Of a stretch of 64,000 nucleotides of DNA, positions 1 through 13,551 are shown one piece after another. Position 1 is the stretch's first letter. Every line of letters starts with the position of its first letter. A model generated the notes under the pieces. That model worked only from the letters and a program-made list of their open reading frames with translations, did no database searches and was not told where the DNA came from. A program made the position numbers and the translations under genes. The DNA is from Actinobacteria bacterium HGW-Actinobacteria-4. Its GTDB lineage: Bacteria; Actinomycetota; Actinomycetes; Actinomycetales; Demequinaceae. The stretch lies in NCBI GenBank assembly GCA_002841315.1, contig PHEW01000009.1:56309-120308 (forward strand), read 5' to 3'.

Positions 1-879
1 GACAAGGCGGCTGACTTCGAGCAAGTCGCTCTCGACGCGTTCTCCTACGACGGCCAACTTTATGGCCTTCCCTATGCGCTCGAAACGATCGCGCTGATCC
101 AGAACGTTGACCTGGTCGGCACCGACGCTCCGGCGACGTTCGAGGACATGATCGCTACTGGCCTTGCCGCTGGCACCGACCGGCCCTTTGTAATCAACGT
201 GGGCGCAGGCGGCGACGGATACACCAGTTACGGTTTCCAGACTTCGTTTGGCGCCCCGGTGTTCGTGCAAGAAGCCGATGGCTCGTACACGAGCGAAGTC
301 GGCATGGGCGGCCCCGATGGAGTCGCCTTCGCCACCTGGCTGTCGGAGAACGGCATGGCCGGCAACGGCTACTTCAGCACGGACGTCGACTACGACATCA
401 ACCAGAGCCTGTTCTCTGAAGGTGCCGCGCCGTACACGATCCAGGGGCCGTGGGCCATTGGTACGTACACCGATGCAGGTGTCAACGTTGCCGTGAACCC
501 CATCCCGTCGGCTGGCGGCGGAACAGCTGCTCCGTTCGTTGGTGTGCAGGGCTTCTACGTGAGCTCGCAGAGCCAAAACACTCTGCTCGCGAACGAGTTC
601 TTGATCACCTACATCGCCACTGAAGAAGCTCAGCGTGCGCTCTACGACGCCGACCCGCGGATCCCGGCCTACATTGCGGTTGCCGAGCAGGTCGCTTCCG
701 ACCCGATCGTCGCGGGCTTCATCGCTTCGGCACAGAACGGTGTGCCGATGCCGTCGATTCCTGAGATGGGTTCCGTGTGGGACTTCTGGAACGCTGCTGA
801 AGCGGCGATCGTCTCTGGTGCCGACCCGGAGTCAACGTGGCTGCAGATGATTGCGGACCTCGAGGCTGCGATTAGCTAG
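1..879 (+). CDS. ABC transporter sugar-binding protein (5' truncated)
   Basis: The reading frame is open from base 1, so the N-terminus (lipobox and first lobe) lies outside the window; 292 residues are visible. The visible part resembles the C-terminal two thirds of a family 1 (MalE-like) extracellular solute-binding protein: an early YGLPYALE segment, then a region ending in a run typical of these proteins (GPWAIGTY, VGVQGFYVSSQS, ANEFLITYI, EEAQRALY, IPEMGSVWDFW). Binding proteins of this type are lipid-anchored outside the membrane and deliver oligosaccharides to the permeases encoded next. The neighbours (two MalFG-type permeases and two endo-beta-1,4-galactanases) suggest galacto-oligosaccharides as substrate, as in Bacillus GanSPQ. 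This is inference from context; a maltose-type substrate cannot be excluded. Confidence 0.9.
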   Translation, partial: DKAADFEQVALDAFSYDGQLYGLPYALETIALIQNVDLVGTDAPATFEDMIATGLAAGTDRPFVINVGAGGDGYTSYGFQTSFGAPVFVQEADGSYTSEVGMGGPDGVAFATWLSENGMAGNGYFSTDVDYDINQSLFSEGAAPYTIQGPWAIGTYTDAGVNVAVNPIPSAGGGTAAPFVGVQGFYVSSQSQNTLLANEFLITYIATEEAQRALYDADPRIPAYIAVAEQVASDPIVAGFIASAQNGVPMPSIPEMGSVWDFWNAAEAAIVSGADPESTWLQMIADLEAAIS

Positions 880-886
880 ATCCACT

Positions 887-930
887 GTTGTCCTGGGCGG
901 ATTGCCGCACGGTAATCCGCCCAGGACAAC
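887..930 (+). terminator. Perfect 17-bp stem-loop between binding protein and permease
   Basis: The left arm GTTGTCCTGGGCGGATT (887-903) and right arm 914-930 are exact reverse complements around a 10-nt loop. It begins 8 nt after the binding-protein stop and has no U-tract. In malE-malF type operons such hairpins lower downstream expression and protect the binding-protein mRNA, so partial attenuation or mRNA stabilisation is more likely than full termination. Confidence 0.75.
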
Positions 931-976
931 CACCTGCTAGCCCCACGAAGGCCACCGAACTCAAGGAGGAGACGCG

Positions 977-2596
977 ATGAGCGTTCGGCCATCTCACGCC
1001 ACGACCGGCGCCGGTCGACCATCACCTGCGGGCGAGCCGCACTCGCGCCAGTGGCGCGGCCTCGGCATTGGGTTCTTGATCAAGCTGCTACTGATGGGCA
1101 TTGTCAACGCTCTGGGCGTTGCGGTCGTCCTCGCCGCCTGGGCGTCGGAGTCCTGGGCAATTCTTGGCGCCATGGTCGTGATCGTGGTGGTGGTGGACTG
1201 GATCTACTTCTCCAAGCGCGCACTTCCACTCAAGTACCTGACCCCCGGCCTCATCTTCCTCGCTATCTTCCAACTCTTCACGATGGCGTACACAGGCTAT
1301 GTCGCCTTCACGAACTACGGCACCGGCCACGCGGGATCGCAGACGCAAGCGGTTGACGCGCTCCTCATCCAGAACGAACGCAGGCTCGAGACTTCGCCGT
1401 CATTCGTGTTGTCCATCGTGCGCGATGGCGACGAACTCGGCTTCGCGATCGTCGTCGACGGCGCGGTACGCGTGGGATCTCCAGAGTCTCCCTTGACCGA
1501 GGCACCTGACGCCGAGGTCGACCAGGCGGGTCGGGTCGTGTCACTGCCAGATTGGGAGGTCGTGAGCCGCGCCGAGCTGCTCAGCGACCGGGGACTTCAG
1601 CAAGCAGTCGTCGACCTGCGCGTGCCCGTTTCCGATGAGCCCGAAGACGGCTCCATCCGCACCAGGGAGGGCTCCACCGGTGCGATATATCGATCCGTGC
1701 TGGAGTGGGACCCTGACGCACAGACGATGACCAACGTCGACACCGGAACCGTGTACTCCGTGACTGACCGCGGCAGGTTCGAGGCACCCGACGGAACACA
1801 GTTGCCGGTGGGGTGGTACGTCACGGTCGGGTTTGAGAACTTCACTCGCGCCGTCACCGACAGCAACTACTCGACGCCGTTGTTGAGGGTCGCCGGGTGG
1901 ACGTTCGCTTTCGCGATACTGACCGTGTTGTCGAGCTTCATCCTTGGCTTGATCCTCGCGATTGTGTACAACGACCCACGCGTGCGCGGGCGCAAGTTCA
2001 TTCGCACGTTGTTCATCTTGCCGTACGCCTTCCCCGCGTTCATGTCGGGGCTGTTGTGGCGCGGCATGTTGAATCCGGAGTACGGGATCATCAACGAGTT
2101 CTTCTTCATGGACGCGTACATCCCCTGGCTGAGTGATCCTTGGCTCGCCAAGTTTGCAATCCTCTACGTCAACCTCTGGCTCAGTTACCCCTATTGGTTC
2201 CTGGTTTGTACCGGTGCGCTACAGGCGCTGCCCACGGAGACCATGGAGGCCGCGCGGATCGACGGAGCCGGGCGCTGGCGCACGTTCCGATCCGTCACGA
2301 TGCCGCTCATCACCGTCTCGACCGCTCCACTCGCGATTGCGTCGTTCGCCTTCAACTTCAACAACTTCACGCTGATCTACTTCTTGACCGAGGGGAGACC
2401 GCGCTTCACCGATACCTCTGCGCCGCTGGGCCACACGGATATCCTCATTTCCGCCATCTATCAGATCTCGGGAGTGGCAGGCGGGCGCGCAGACTACGGC
2501 TTGGCAAGCGCGCTCTCGATCATCGTGTTCATTGTGGTGGGTGCCATTTCAGCGCTCGCGTTCCGCCAGACCCGCAAGCTCGAGGAGATGAACTGA
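977..2596 (+). CDS. Sugar ABC transporter permease, MalF type with large external insertion
   Basis: This 539-residue inner-membrane permease has a hydrophobic N-terminal region (about residues 30-110), a long hydrophilic stretch (about 115-285) and a six-helix permease core. The EAA motif that contacts the ATPase begins near residue 424 (EAARIDGAGRWRTF). The hydrophilic insertion between early transmembrane helices is placed like the P2 domain of E. coli MalF, which touches the binding protein; most Gram-positive MalF homologues are near 300 residues and lack it. The start is supported by a strong Shine-Dalgarno AAGGAGGA at 963-970. The second permease starts 2 nt after its stop, so the two are translationally linked. 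No ATPase gene is present, so a shared MsmX-type ATPase encoded elsewhere is likely. The galacto-oligosaccharide substrate is inferred from the GH53 neighbours. Confidence 0.92.
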   Translation: MSVRPSHATTGAGRPSPAGEPHSRQWRGLGIGFLIKLLLMGIVNALGVAVVLAAWASESWAILGAMVVIVVVVDWIYFSKRALPLKYLTPGLIFLAIFQLFTMAYTGYVAFTNYGTGHAGSQTQAVDALLIQNERRLETSPSFVLSIVRDGDELGFAIVVDGAVRVGSPESPLTEAPDAEVDQAGRVVSLPDWEVVSRAELLSDRGLQQAVVDLRVPVSDEPEDGSIRTREGSTGAIYRSVLEWDPDAQTMTNVDTGTVYSVTDRGRFEAPDGTQLPVGWYVTVGFENFTRAVTDSNYSTPLLRVAGWTFAFAILTVLSSFILGLILAIVYNDPRVRGRKFIRTLFILPYAFPAFMSGLLWRGMLNPEYGIINEFFFMDAYIPWLSDPWLAKFAILYVNLWLSYPYWFLVCTGALQALPTETMEAARIDGAGRWRTFRSVTMPLITVSTAPLAIASFAFNFNNFTLIYFLTEGRPRFTDTSAPLGHTDILISAIYQISGVAGGRADYGLASALSIIVFIVVGAISALAFRQTRKLEEMN

Positions 2597-2598
2597 CT

Positions 2599-3480
2599 AT
2601 GGCTATCAGTCGAGCAACGAAGACACCCGCGACCCGCTTGAGCCGTTGGTGGGCGGAGGTCGGATGGAAGTATCCGCTCGCGTTGCTGGTGTTCTTCTAT
2701 GCGGCGTCTCCATTGGTGTACGTGGTGTCGGCATCGCTCGCGCAGCGTGGAACGTTGGCAGGCACGGCACGACTCTTCGCGTCCATCAGCCCTAACAACT
2801 ACGAGAACCTCAACAACACAGCCTTCTGGAGTTGGGTTGTGAACACGCTCATCATTGGCGGCTCGACGGCCTTCGGGGCGGTGCTGATGGGGGCTGCTGC
2901 TGCGTACGCCTTCTCCCGGTTCAGGTTCCGGGGCCGGCGCACAAGCCTGACCTCGTTGCTGATCATTCAGATGTTCCCGCAGACGGTTGCGTTCGTCGCG
3001 GTGTTCCTGTTGCTGATCTCCTTGGGACGAGTTACGCCGTTGCTGGGGATTAACTCGACGGTAGCGCTCATCTGCGTGTACCTCGGCGGCGCCCTGGGTG
3101 CGAACACCTTTCTCATGTTTGGGTTCTTCAACTCCATTCCCAAGGAGATTGACGAATCCGCCAAGATCGATGGCGCCACTCACGCCCAGATCTTCTGGAA
3201 GATCATCATGCCGCTTGTGACGCCGGTGCTCGCCGTGGTGGGCTTGCTCGCCTTCATCGGGGTGTTCGGGGACTTCATTCTCGCGAGAATCATCCTCACG
3301 TCTGAACACAACTGGACGCTCGCGGTGGGTATGTATCAGTGGGTATCTGCGGAGCTTTCCGCAAACTGGGGCTTGTTCGCGGCGGGTGCCGTGGTCGCAT
3401 CGCTCCCAGTCCTGGTGCTGTTCCTCGCACTCCAGAAGTACATTGTGGGCGGGTTGACCGCCGGCTCGGTGAAGGGGTAG
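2599..3480 (+). CDS. Sugar ABC transporter permease, MalG type
   Basis: This is a 293-residue permease with about six transmembrane segments and an EAA-type motif near residue 184 (DESAKIDGATHAQIFWKII). It pairs with the preceding MalF-type subunit to form the import channel. The ATG at 2599 is chosen because it lies 2 nt after the preceding stop, is preceded by GAGGAG at 2582-2587 and leaves a normal MalG N-terminus; the open frame continues further upstream but only inside the first permease gene. The gene ends directly against the GTG of the first GH53 gene with no spacer, so transporter and enzyme are probably made from one mRNA. Confidence 0.93.
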   Translation: MAISRATKTPATRLSRWWAEVGWKYPLALLVFFYAASPLVYVVSASLAQRGTLAGTARLFASISPNNYENLNNTAFWSWVVNTLIIGGSTAFGAVLMGAAAAYAFSRFRFRGRRTSLTSLLIIQMFPQTVAFVAVFLLLISLGRVTPLLGINSTVALICVYLGGALGANTFLMFGFFNSIPKEIDESAKIDGATHAQIFWKIIMPLVTPVLAVVGLLAFIGVFGDFILARIILTSEHNWTLAVGMYQWVSAELSANWGLFAAGAVVASLPVLVLFLALQKYIVGGLTAGSVKG

Positions 3481-5451
<1,971 letters not shown>

Positions 5452-5470
5452 CGGCAAACCATTAGTCACG

Positions 5471-8969
<3,499 letters not shown>

Positions 8970-8975
8970 CGACAA

Positions 8976-9017
8976 GCGTTGGCCTGGTGCTTCTGCTTGT
9001 GGGTGCCGGGCCAACGC
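8976..9017 (+). terminator. Terminator-like hairpin after the galactan locus
   Basis: GCGTTGGCC (8976-8984) and GGCCAACGC (9009-9017) are perfect complements around a 24-nt loop, starting 6 nt after the second GH53 stop. It lacks a U-tract, as is common for hairpin ends in high-GC Actinobacteria. Confidence 0.55.
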
Positions 9018-9069
9018 CACCGTTACATGCGCGACCTCACTCCGACATATTGGCGTGATGAATGCCGTA

Positions 9070-9075
9070 TAGATT
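9070..9075 (+). promoter_or_regulatory. -10 element for glgP (leaderless)
   Basis: TAGATT (TANNNT) ends 6 nt before the GTG at 9082 and no Shine-Dalgarno is present, so transcription should start at or next to the GTG. Confidence 0.55.
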
Positions 9076-9081
9076 GGTGAC

Positions 9082-11622
9082 GTGAAAGCCAGAGAACGCG
9101 TCACCGTCCGGGCGGTACTCCCCGGGAACCTCGCCAAGCTCGAGGACCTTGCCAGCAACCTGCGGTGGTCGTGGCACCCGCCCACGCGCGAGCTATTCGC
9201 GTGGCTTGATCCGGAGTTGTGGGAGCGGGTATTCCATAACCCGGTGGCGTTCGTTCACTCGTTGAGTGGCGACCGCCTGGAAGAGATCAGTACGCGCCAC
9301 GACGCTGTCGCCAAGATCGACGCCGCGGCCGCAGACCTGGACGCGTACCTGGCGGCAAAGAACTGGTACGGCGAGCTCGAAGGCGACGGCCCCGCGTCCA
9401 TCGCCTACTTCTCGCCGGAGTACGGCATCGACGCCACGCTTCCGCAGTACTCGGGCGGCTTGGGAATCCTCGCGGGCGACCACTTGAAGTCAGCGTCGGA
9501 CCTGGGCGTACCGATCGTTGGTGTGGGCTTGCTCTACGGCGCGGGATACTTCCGCCAGTCGCTTTCTCACGAGGGCTGGCAGACGGAAAGCTACCCCAAG
9601 ATTGATCCTCACCACTTGCCGCTGACGCTGCTTCATGAAGCCGACGGCGCCCCCGTTGTCGTCTCGCTAGATTTGCCTGGCGGGCGGGTGTTGCTCGCGC
9701 ACGTGTGGCGGGCCGACGTTGGCCGCGTGCCACTGCTCCTGCTCGATTCCCACGTGCCTGACAACGACCCCGACGCCCGCGCGGTGACGGATCGCCTCTA
9801 CGGTGGCGGCGCCGAGCAGCGCTTGCAGCAAGAGCTCCTTCTGGGTGTGGGCGGCATGCGCGCCCTCGCGGCCTACTCGCGCATTACCGGCGCACCCGAG
9901 CCCGAGGTGTTCCACATGAACGAGGGGCACGCAGGGTTCCTGGGCGTGGAACGGATCCGCATCTACATGGAGGCCGGGCTCACCTACGCCGAGGCTCTTG
10001 AGGCGGTGCGCGGCGCGACGGTGTTTACCACCCACACCCCGGTACCCGCCGGCATTGACCGATTCCCCAAGGACCTCGTGGAGCGGTATTTCTCAGTGCC
10101 GTCGTGGAACGTGCCAGTCAAGCAGGTGCTCGCACTGGGTGCCGAGACTCAGGCCGGTGGCGACCCCGGGGTGTTCAACATGGCGTTCATGGGTCTACGC
10201 CTAGGCGGGCGCGCCAACGGCGTCTCTCAGCTCCACGGCGAAGTATCGCGTGGCATGTTTGGTGGACTGTGGCCCGGCTTCGACGAGCATGAGGTTCCGA
10301 TCACGTCCATCACGAACGGCGTCCACGCTCCCACGTGGGTGGACCCCCGCATGCAATTGCTCGAGGAGCAGCGCCTGGGCGACAACGCCGCGGCGTGGGC
10401 CGGGTTGTCCATTTCTGATGACGAACTGTGGAAGCTCCGTCACGAGTTACGGCTGACGTTGGTCGAGGAGGCGCGAGCCCGCGTCAAGACGGCGTGGCTC
10501 GAGCGTGGCGCTTCGCCCGCCGAGTTGGGTTGGGTGGCCGATGCTTTGGATCCGTCGGTGCTGACCATCGGCTTTGCGCGCCGTGTCCCCACGTATAAGC
10601 GCCTCACGCTGATGTTGCGCGACCCTGCGCGCCTCAAGGCACTGTTGCTGCACCCCGAGCGCCCCATCCAGTTGATCATCGCCGGCAAGGCACACCCGCA
10701 CGACGAACAGGGCAAACGCCTCATCCAACAGTTGGTGCGGTTTGCCGATGATCCCGAGGTGCGTCACCGCATCGTGTTCTTGCCCAACTACGACATTGCA
10801 ATGTCGCAGGTCCTGCTCCCGGGGTGCGATGTGTGGCTTAATAACCCGCTACGCCCGCTTGAGGCGTGCGGCACATCCGGCATGAAGGCCGCGCTGAACG
10901 GCGGACTCAACCTCAGCATCCTCGACGGGTGGTGGGACGAGTGGCACGACGCCAAGAACGGTTGGGCCATCCCCACAGCCGATGGCGTGGAGGACGAAGA
11001 CCGTCGCGACGATCTTGAGGCCACGGCGCTGTATGACCTGATCGAGACGCAGGTGGCACCCACGTTCTACGACCGCACCGCGCAGGGCGTACCCAAGCGC
11101 TGGATCGAGCGCGTGCGTCACACCCTTGCCACGTTGGGACCCAAGGTGCAGGCCACCCGCATGGTGCAGGACTACACCAACCTGCTCTACGTGCCTGCGT
11201 TTGAAGGTTCGCGAGCGTTGTCGGCAAACGACCTCGCGCCGGCCAAGGAGCTCGCGCAGTGGAAGGCCAAGGTCCGGGGTGCATGGCCGGCCGTCAAGCT
11301 CGAGCACGTCGAGTCGCATGGATTGGGAGCCGGCGTCGCCGTGGGTCAGCCTGTCACTGTCCAGGCATACGCCGCGCTCGACGGCCTGTCGCTCGATGAC
11401 GTCGCCGTGCAACTGCTGCACGGCCCGGTGGACTCGGACGGTGAAGTGCACCGAATCACGGTCACGCCGCTCGCGGTCGAGGAGAGCTTCGAGGGTGGTC
11501 GGCATCGCTTTGCGGTGACCATGCCGCTTGAGGTGCCAGGGCCATGGGGCTACGCGGTGAGGATTGTGCCGCAGCACCCCAACTTGGCGTCGAATGCAGA
11601 GTTGGGACTGGTCGCTACGTAG
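9082..11622 (+). CDS. glgP: Alpha-glucan (glycogen) phosphorylase
   Basis: GlgP (GT35) cleaves alpha-1,4-glucan ends with phosphate to give glucose-1-phosphate in the cytoplasm. The 846-residue product has the short bacterial form with a DUF3417-type N-terminus (LASNLRWSWHP) and the catalytic core. The pyridoxal-phosphate lysine is K602 in the signature GTSGMKAALNG. Other conserved stretches are SPEYG..LPQYSGGLGILAGD, HMNEGHAGF, TTHTPVPAG and ARRVPTYKR. The GTG start is chosen because a -10 hexamer lies 6 nt upstream, fitting leaderless initiation. It does not overlap the galactan genes and is probably its own transcript. GlgX lies 2 kb downstream on the other strand, so both halves of glycogen breakdown are present. 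Confidence 0.95.
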   Translation: MKARERVTVRAVLPGNLAKLEDLASNLRWSWHPPTRELFAWLDPELWERVFHNPVAFVHSLSGDRLEEISTRHDAVAKIDAAAADLDAYLAAKNWYGELEGDGPASIAYFSPEYGIDATLPQYSGGLGILAGDHLKSASDLGVPIVGVGLLYGAGYFRQSLSHEGWQTESYPKIDPHHLPLTLLHEADGAPVVVSLDLPGGRVLLAHVWRADVGRVPLLLLDSHVPDNDPDARAVTDRLYGGGAEQRLQQELLLGVGGMRALAAYSRITGAPEPEVFHMNEGHAGFLGVERIRIYMEAGLTYAEALEAVRGATVFTTHTPVPAGIDRFPKDLVERYFSVPSWNVPVKQVLALGAETQAGGDPGVFNMAFMGLRLGGRANGVSQLHGEVSRGMFGGLWPGFDEHEVPITSITNGVHAPTWVDPRMQLLEEQRLGDNAAAWAGLSISDDELWKLRHELRLTLVEEARARVKTAWLERGASPAELGWVADALDPSVLTIGFARRVPTYKRLTLMLRDPARLKALLLHPERPIQLIIAGKAHPHDEQGKRLIQQLVRFADDPEVRHRIVFLPNYDIAMSQVLLPGCDVWLNNPLRPLEACGTSGMKAALNGGLNLSILDGWWDEWHDAKNGWAIPTADGVEDEDRRDDLEATALYDLIETQVAPTFYDRTAQGVPKRWIERVRHTLATLGPKVQATRMVQDYTNLLYVPAFEGSRALSANDLAPAKELAQWKAKVRGAWPAVKLEHVESHGLGAGVAVGQPVTVQAYAALDGLSLDDVAVQLLHGPVDSDGEVHRITVTPLAVEESFEGGRHRFAVTMPLEVPGPWGYAVRIVPQHPNLASNAELGLVAT

Positions 11623-11636
11623 GGCAGGCCCCCGGG

Positions 11637-12368
11637 TCAACGGCTATAGATCACTCGGTCCAACGTCGCAAACACCACGATGTTGTCGCGGTGGCTCACG
11701 GCGTCCCAGTCGAACTCTCCGCCGCACGTGATGAGACGTAGTCCTGCGTGGTCGATATTGCCGTAGACGGTTGCGGTGGGGAAGGCGTCCTTGGGGTATT
11801 GCTCAATGGTGTCCACCACGAACACGGCGGTGACGCCATCGGCGCGAAGGACGCGAATGATGTCACCCGGTGCGAGTTTGTGGAGGTCATGGAACACGCC
11901 CACATCGCTGGCCCAGTCCACGTGGCCGGCGATGACGGCGGGTCCTACCTCGCCTGGTGTTGGCGCGCCAGAGAACCATCCTGCGGGGTACGCCGTGGGT
12001 GGAACTTCGAGTTCACCGCCGCCGGTGAGGCCCAACTCCATGAGATCCGATTCGACCCCAATGGACGGCAGGCTGAGCCGCACCGGCACCGACGCGCTGA
12101 GCACGAGCGCTCCCGGCGTCGGAAGCGGCGCAGGGGCAGGAGGCGGAGCGAACCAGTTGCGCGCGGCTTGCTGGGTGGGGATCACGCTGGGCGCGTCGAT
12201 GGACATTGCCGGATCTGCGTTGGACGTGACGGCGATGCTCGACGCCGCTAGGGCGGGGCTCACGAGCAACGCCAATGCCACGAGGTAACCCCGGGGATGG
12301 AGCACTCCCGGGGTCCACGCGTGGTTGCTAGTGGCGATCACGGCCGCTCGACGCCTTGAGGGTGCCAT
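11637..12368 (-). CDS. Class F sortase
   Basis: Sortases are membrane cysteine transpeptidases that join surface proteins to the wall. This 243-residue protein has an N-terminal membrane/signal segment (about residues 24-42), a proline-rich linker (FAPPPAPAPLPTPG is in this region) and a sortase barrel. The catalytic triad is visible: H149 (IAGHVDW), C215 (LITCGGEFD) and R227 (SHRDNIVVFA). The pattern LPSIGVES, AVIAGHVD, VFHDLHKL, FPTATVYG, LRLITCGG is that of class F actinobacterial sortases. Its ATG lies inside the 3' end of the DUF3494 gene (41-bp overlap), so the two are co-expressed and the DUF3494 protein is a likely substrate. An alternative start further in cannot be excluded. Confidence 0.9.
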   Translation of the reverse strand: MAPSRRRAAVIATSNHAWTPGVLHPRGYLVALALLVSPALAASSIAVTSNADPAMSIDAPSVIPTQQAARNWFAPPPAPAPLPTPGALVLSASVPVRLSLPSIGVESDLMELGLTGGGELEVPPTAYPAGWFSGAPTPGEVGPAVIAGHVDWASDVGVFHDLHKLAPGDIIRVLRADGVTAVFVVDTIEQYPKDAFPTATVYGNIDHAGLRLITCGGEFDWDAVSHRDNIVVFATLDRVIYSR

Positions 12369-13359
12369 GACGGCGCCATCCGCTACGGGCGACCACCAGG
12401 GTGCCCATCAAGGCCGCGATCAGGAAGGTGGCCCCCAGCGGTGCAGGGAGGCCGGAGTTGGTGGCCAGTGTGCTGCCGTCGCCGGTCGCGACTCCTCCTG
12501 AAGGTGCGTTTGGTACCTGAGCGGCTGACTGAACCTCACCGGTGTCGACACCCGTTCCGGGGCCGGTTGCGCCCGCAGCGAAGCACGGGTTGGCGATGGT
12601 GTTGTTGTCGAGTGACACCTGGCCGATCCTGGCCCAGAGCCGTCCCTGCAGCGTTGCGGAGGAGTTCATCGAGATGGACTGGTCCGCCATGACGGTGCCC
12701 ACAAAGCTAGAGCCGGTCCCCAAGGTGGCGGAGCTACCTACCTGCCAGTAGACGTTGCACGGCGACACATCGCCGGCAAGCACCACGGTACTTCCAGAGG
12801 AGGTGGTCAGAGCGGACGTCATCTTGAAGATGAAGATTGAGCTTGAGTCGCCCGTGAGGGTCATCGTGCCACTGAGTCCGAAGGCGCCGGACGTGGAGTC
12901 GTAGACCCCCGGCACCAAGTTCGTGCCAGCGAGATCAGGGTCGATGGTGAACTCGGTGCCCTGTGCGGCGGCGTTGTTGTAGGCGCCGGTAAGGGCGTTC
13001 TTCGCGTCAAGCGCCACGGCGTTCGTCGCGTGCACCTCCCCGATGTGCGTGATCTGATTGGCACCAGGGCCGTAGCCGGTGATCGCGGTTCCTGGGTGCA
13101 GGCCGATGTCACCGGTGACGGTGGACAGGTTCGCATTCGTGACCGTCGAACCGGCAAGGATCGCAAAGTTGCGAGCGTCGCCTTCTGGAACCGGCGAGGC
13201 CAAGGCGTTGGCGGTGCCGGCGAGCCCTAGGGTGAGCCCTAGGGTGAGGGCCATGGCGCCGATGACGCCACCGCGACTGAACGCACCTCGAGGTCGCGCC
13301 GGCGTTTGTTGCGCGGTCGCGAACATCGAATGAGCGATCGTACTTTTTTGAGTGTTCAT
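12328..13359 (-). CDS. DUF3494 (ice-binding-like) surface protein with variant sorting tail
   Basis: This 343-residue secreted protein has a signal peptide (GGVIGAMALTLGLTLGLAG, ending near ANALA) and a DUF3494 beta-solenoid domain: NFAILAGSTVTN, STVTGDIGLHPG, ALTGAYNNAA, AFGLSGTMTLTGD, IFIFKM, VYWQVGSSATLGTGSSFVGTVMA and SATLQGRLWAR. DUF3494 proteins include ice-binding proteins and adhesins; function here is unknown. The C-terminus has LPAPLG, a hydrophobic stretch and a basic tail (SGWRRHGTLK), resembling a sorting signal without the canonical Thr-Gly. ATG 13359 is preferred over an upstream TTG at 13389 because GGGGA precedes it. The downstream sortase gene overlaps it by 41 bp. Confidence 0.88.
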   Translation of the reverse strand: MNTQKSTIAHSMFATAQQTPARPRGAFSRGGVIGAMALTLGLTLGLAGTANALASPVPEGDARNFAILAGSTVTNANLSTVTGDIGLHPGTAITGYGPGANQITHIGEVHATNAVALDAKNALTGAYNNAAAQGTEFTIDPDLAGTNLVPGVYDSTSGAFGLSGTMTLTGDSSSIFIFKMTSALTTSSGSTVVLAGDVSPCNVYWQVGSSATLGTGSSFVGTVMADQSISMNSSATLQGRLWARIGQVSLDNNTIANPCFAAGATGPGTGVDTGEVQSAAQVPNAPSGGVATGDGSTLATNSGLPAPLGATFLIAALMGTLVVARSGWRRHGTLKASSGRDRH

Positions 13360-13389
13360 GGAATCCCCATAGAATTCCCGTTGGCTCAA

Positions 13390-13405
13390 TACACCTGAGG
13401 GTGTA
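13390..13405 (-). other. Short inverted repeat upstream of DUF3494 gene
   Basis: TACACC and GGTGTA flank a 4-nt loop in the 192-bp gap between the DUF3494 gene and the end of glgX. It lies about 30 nt before the start codon, so it could be a leader hairpin or operator. Nothing else was recognised in this gap. Confidence 0.3.
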
Positions 13406-13551
13406 CTTAGAGAAGCCGAGCGAGACCCCTTCAGTTAACACCCGAAATGTCCCAATTGGCCGTAATGCCCGATCTGCGCAACCGGCGCGCGCACGTGACC
13501 CAGGCACGATGGTGCGTTGTGATGTTGCTCACCCCGCGTCGGAACGTGAGG

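Noticed and set aside
2140..2598. Longer N-terminus for the first MalG permease
   Set aside because: It would overlap the MalF gene by over 450 bp with non-permease sequence; the ATG at 2599 fits family and spacing.
9050..9073. TTGGCG and TATAGA as a classical -35/-10 pair for glgP
   Set aside because: The spacer is only 12 bp; TAGATT with leaderless spacing is the better reading.
13390..13405. A riboswitch in the leader of the DUF3494 gene
   Set aside because: Only a single 6-bp hairpin with a 4-nt loop is seen; no conserved aptamer pattern was recognised.
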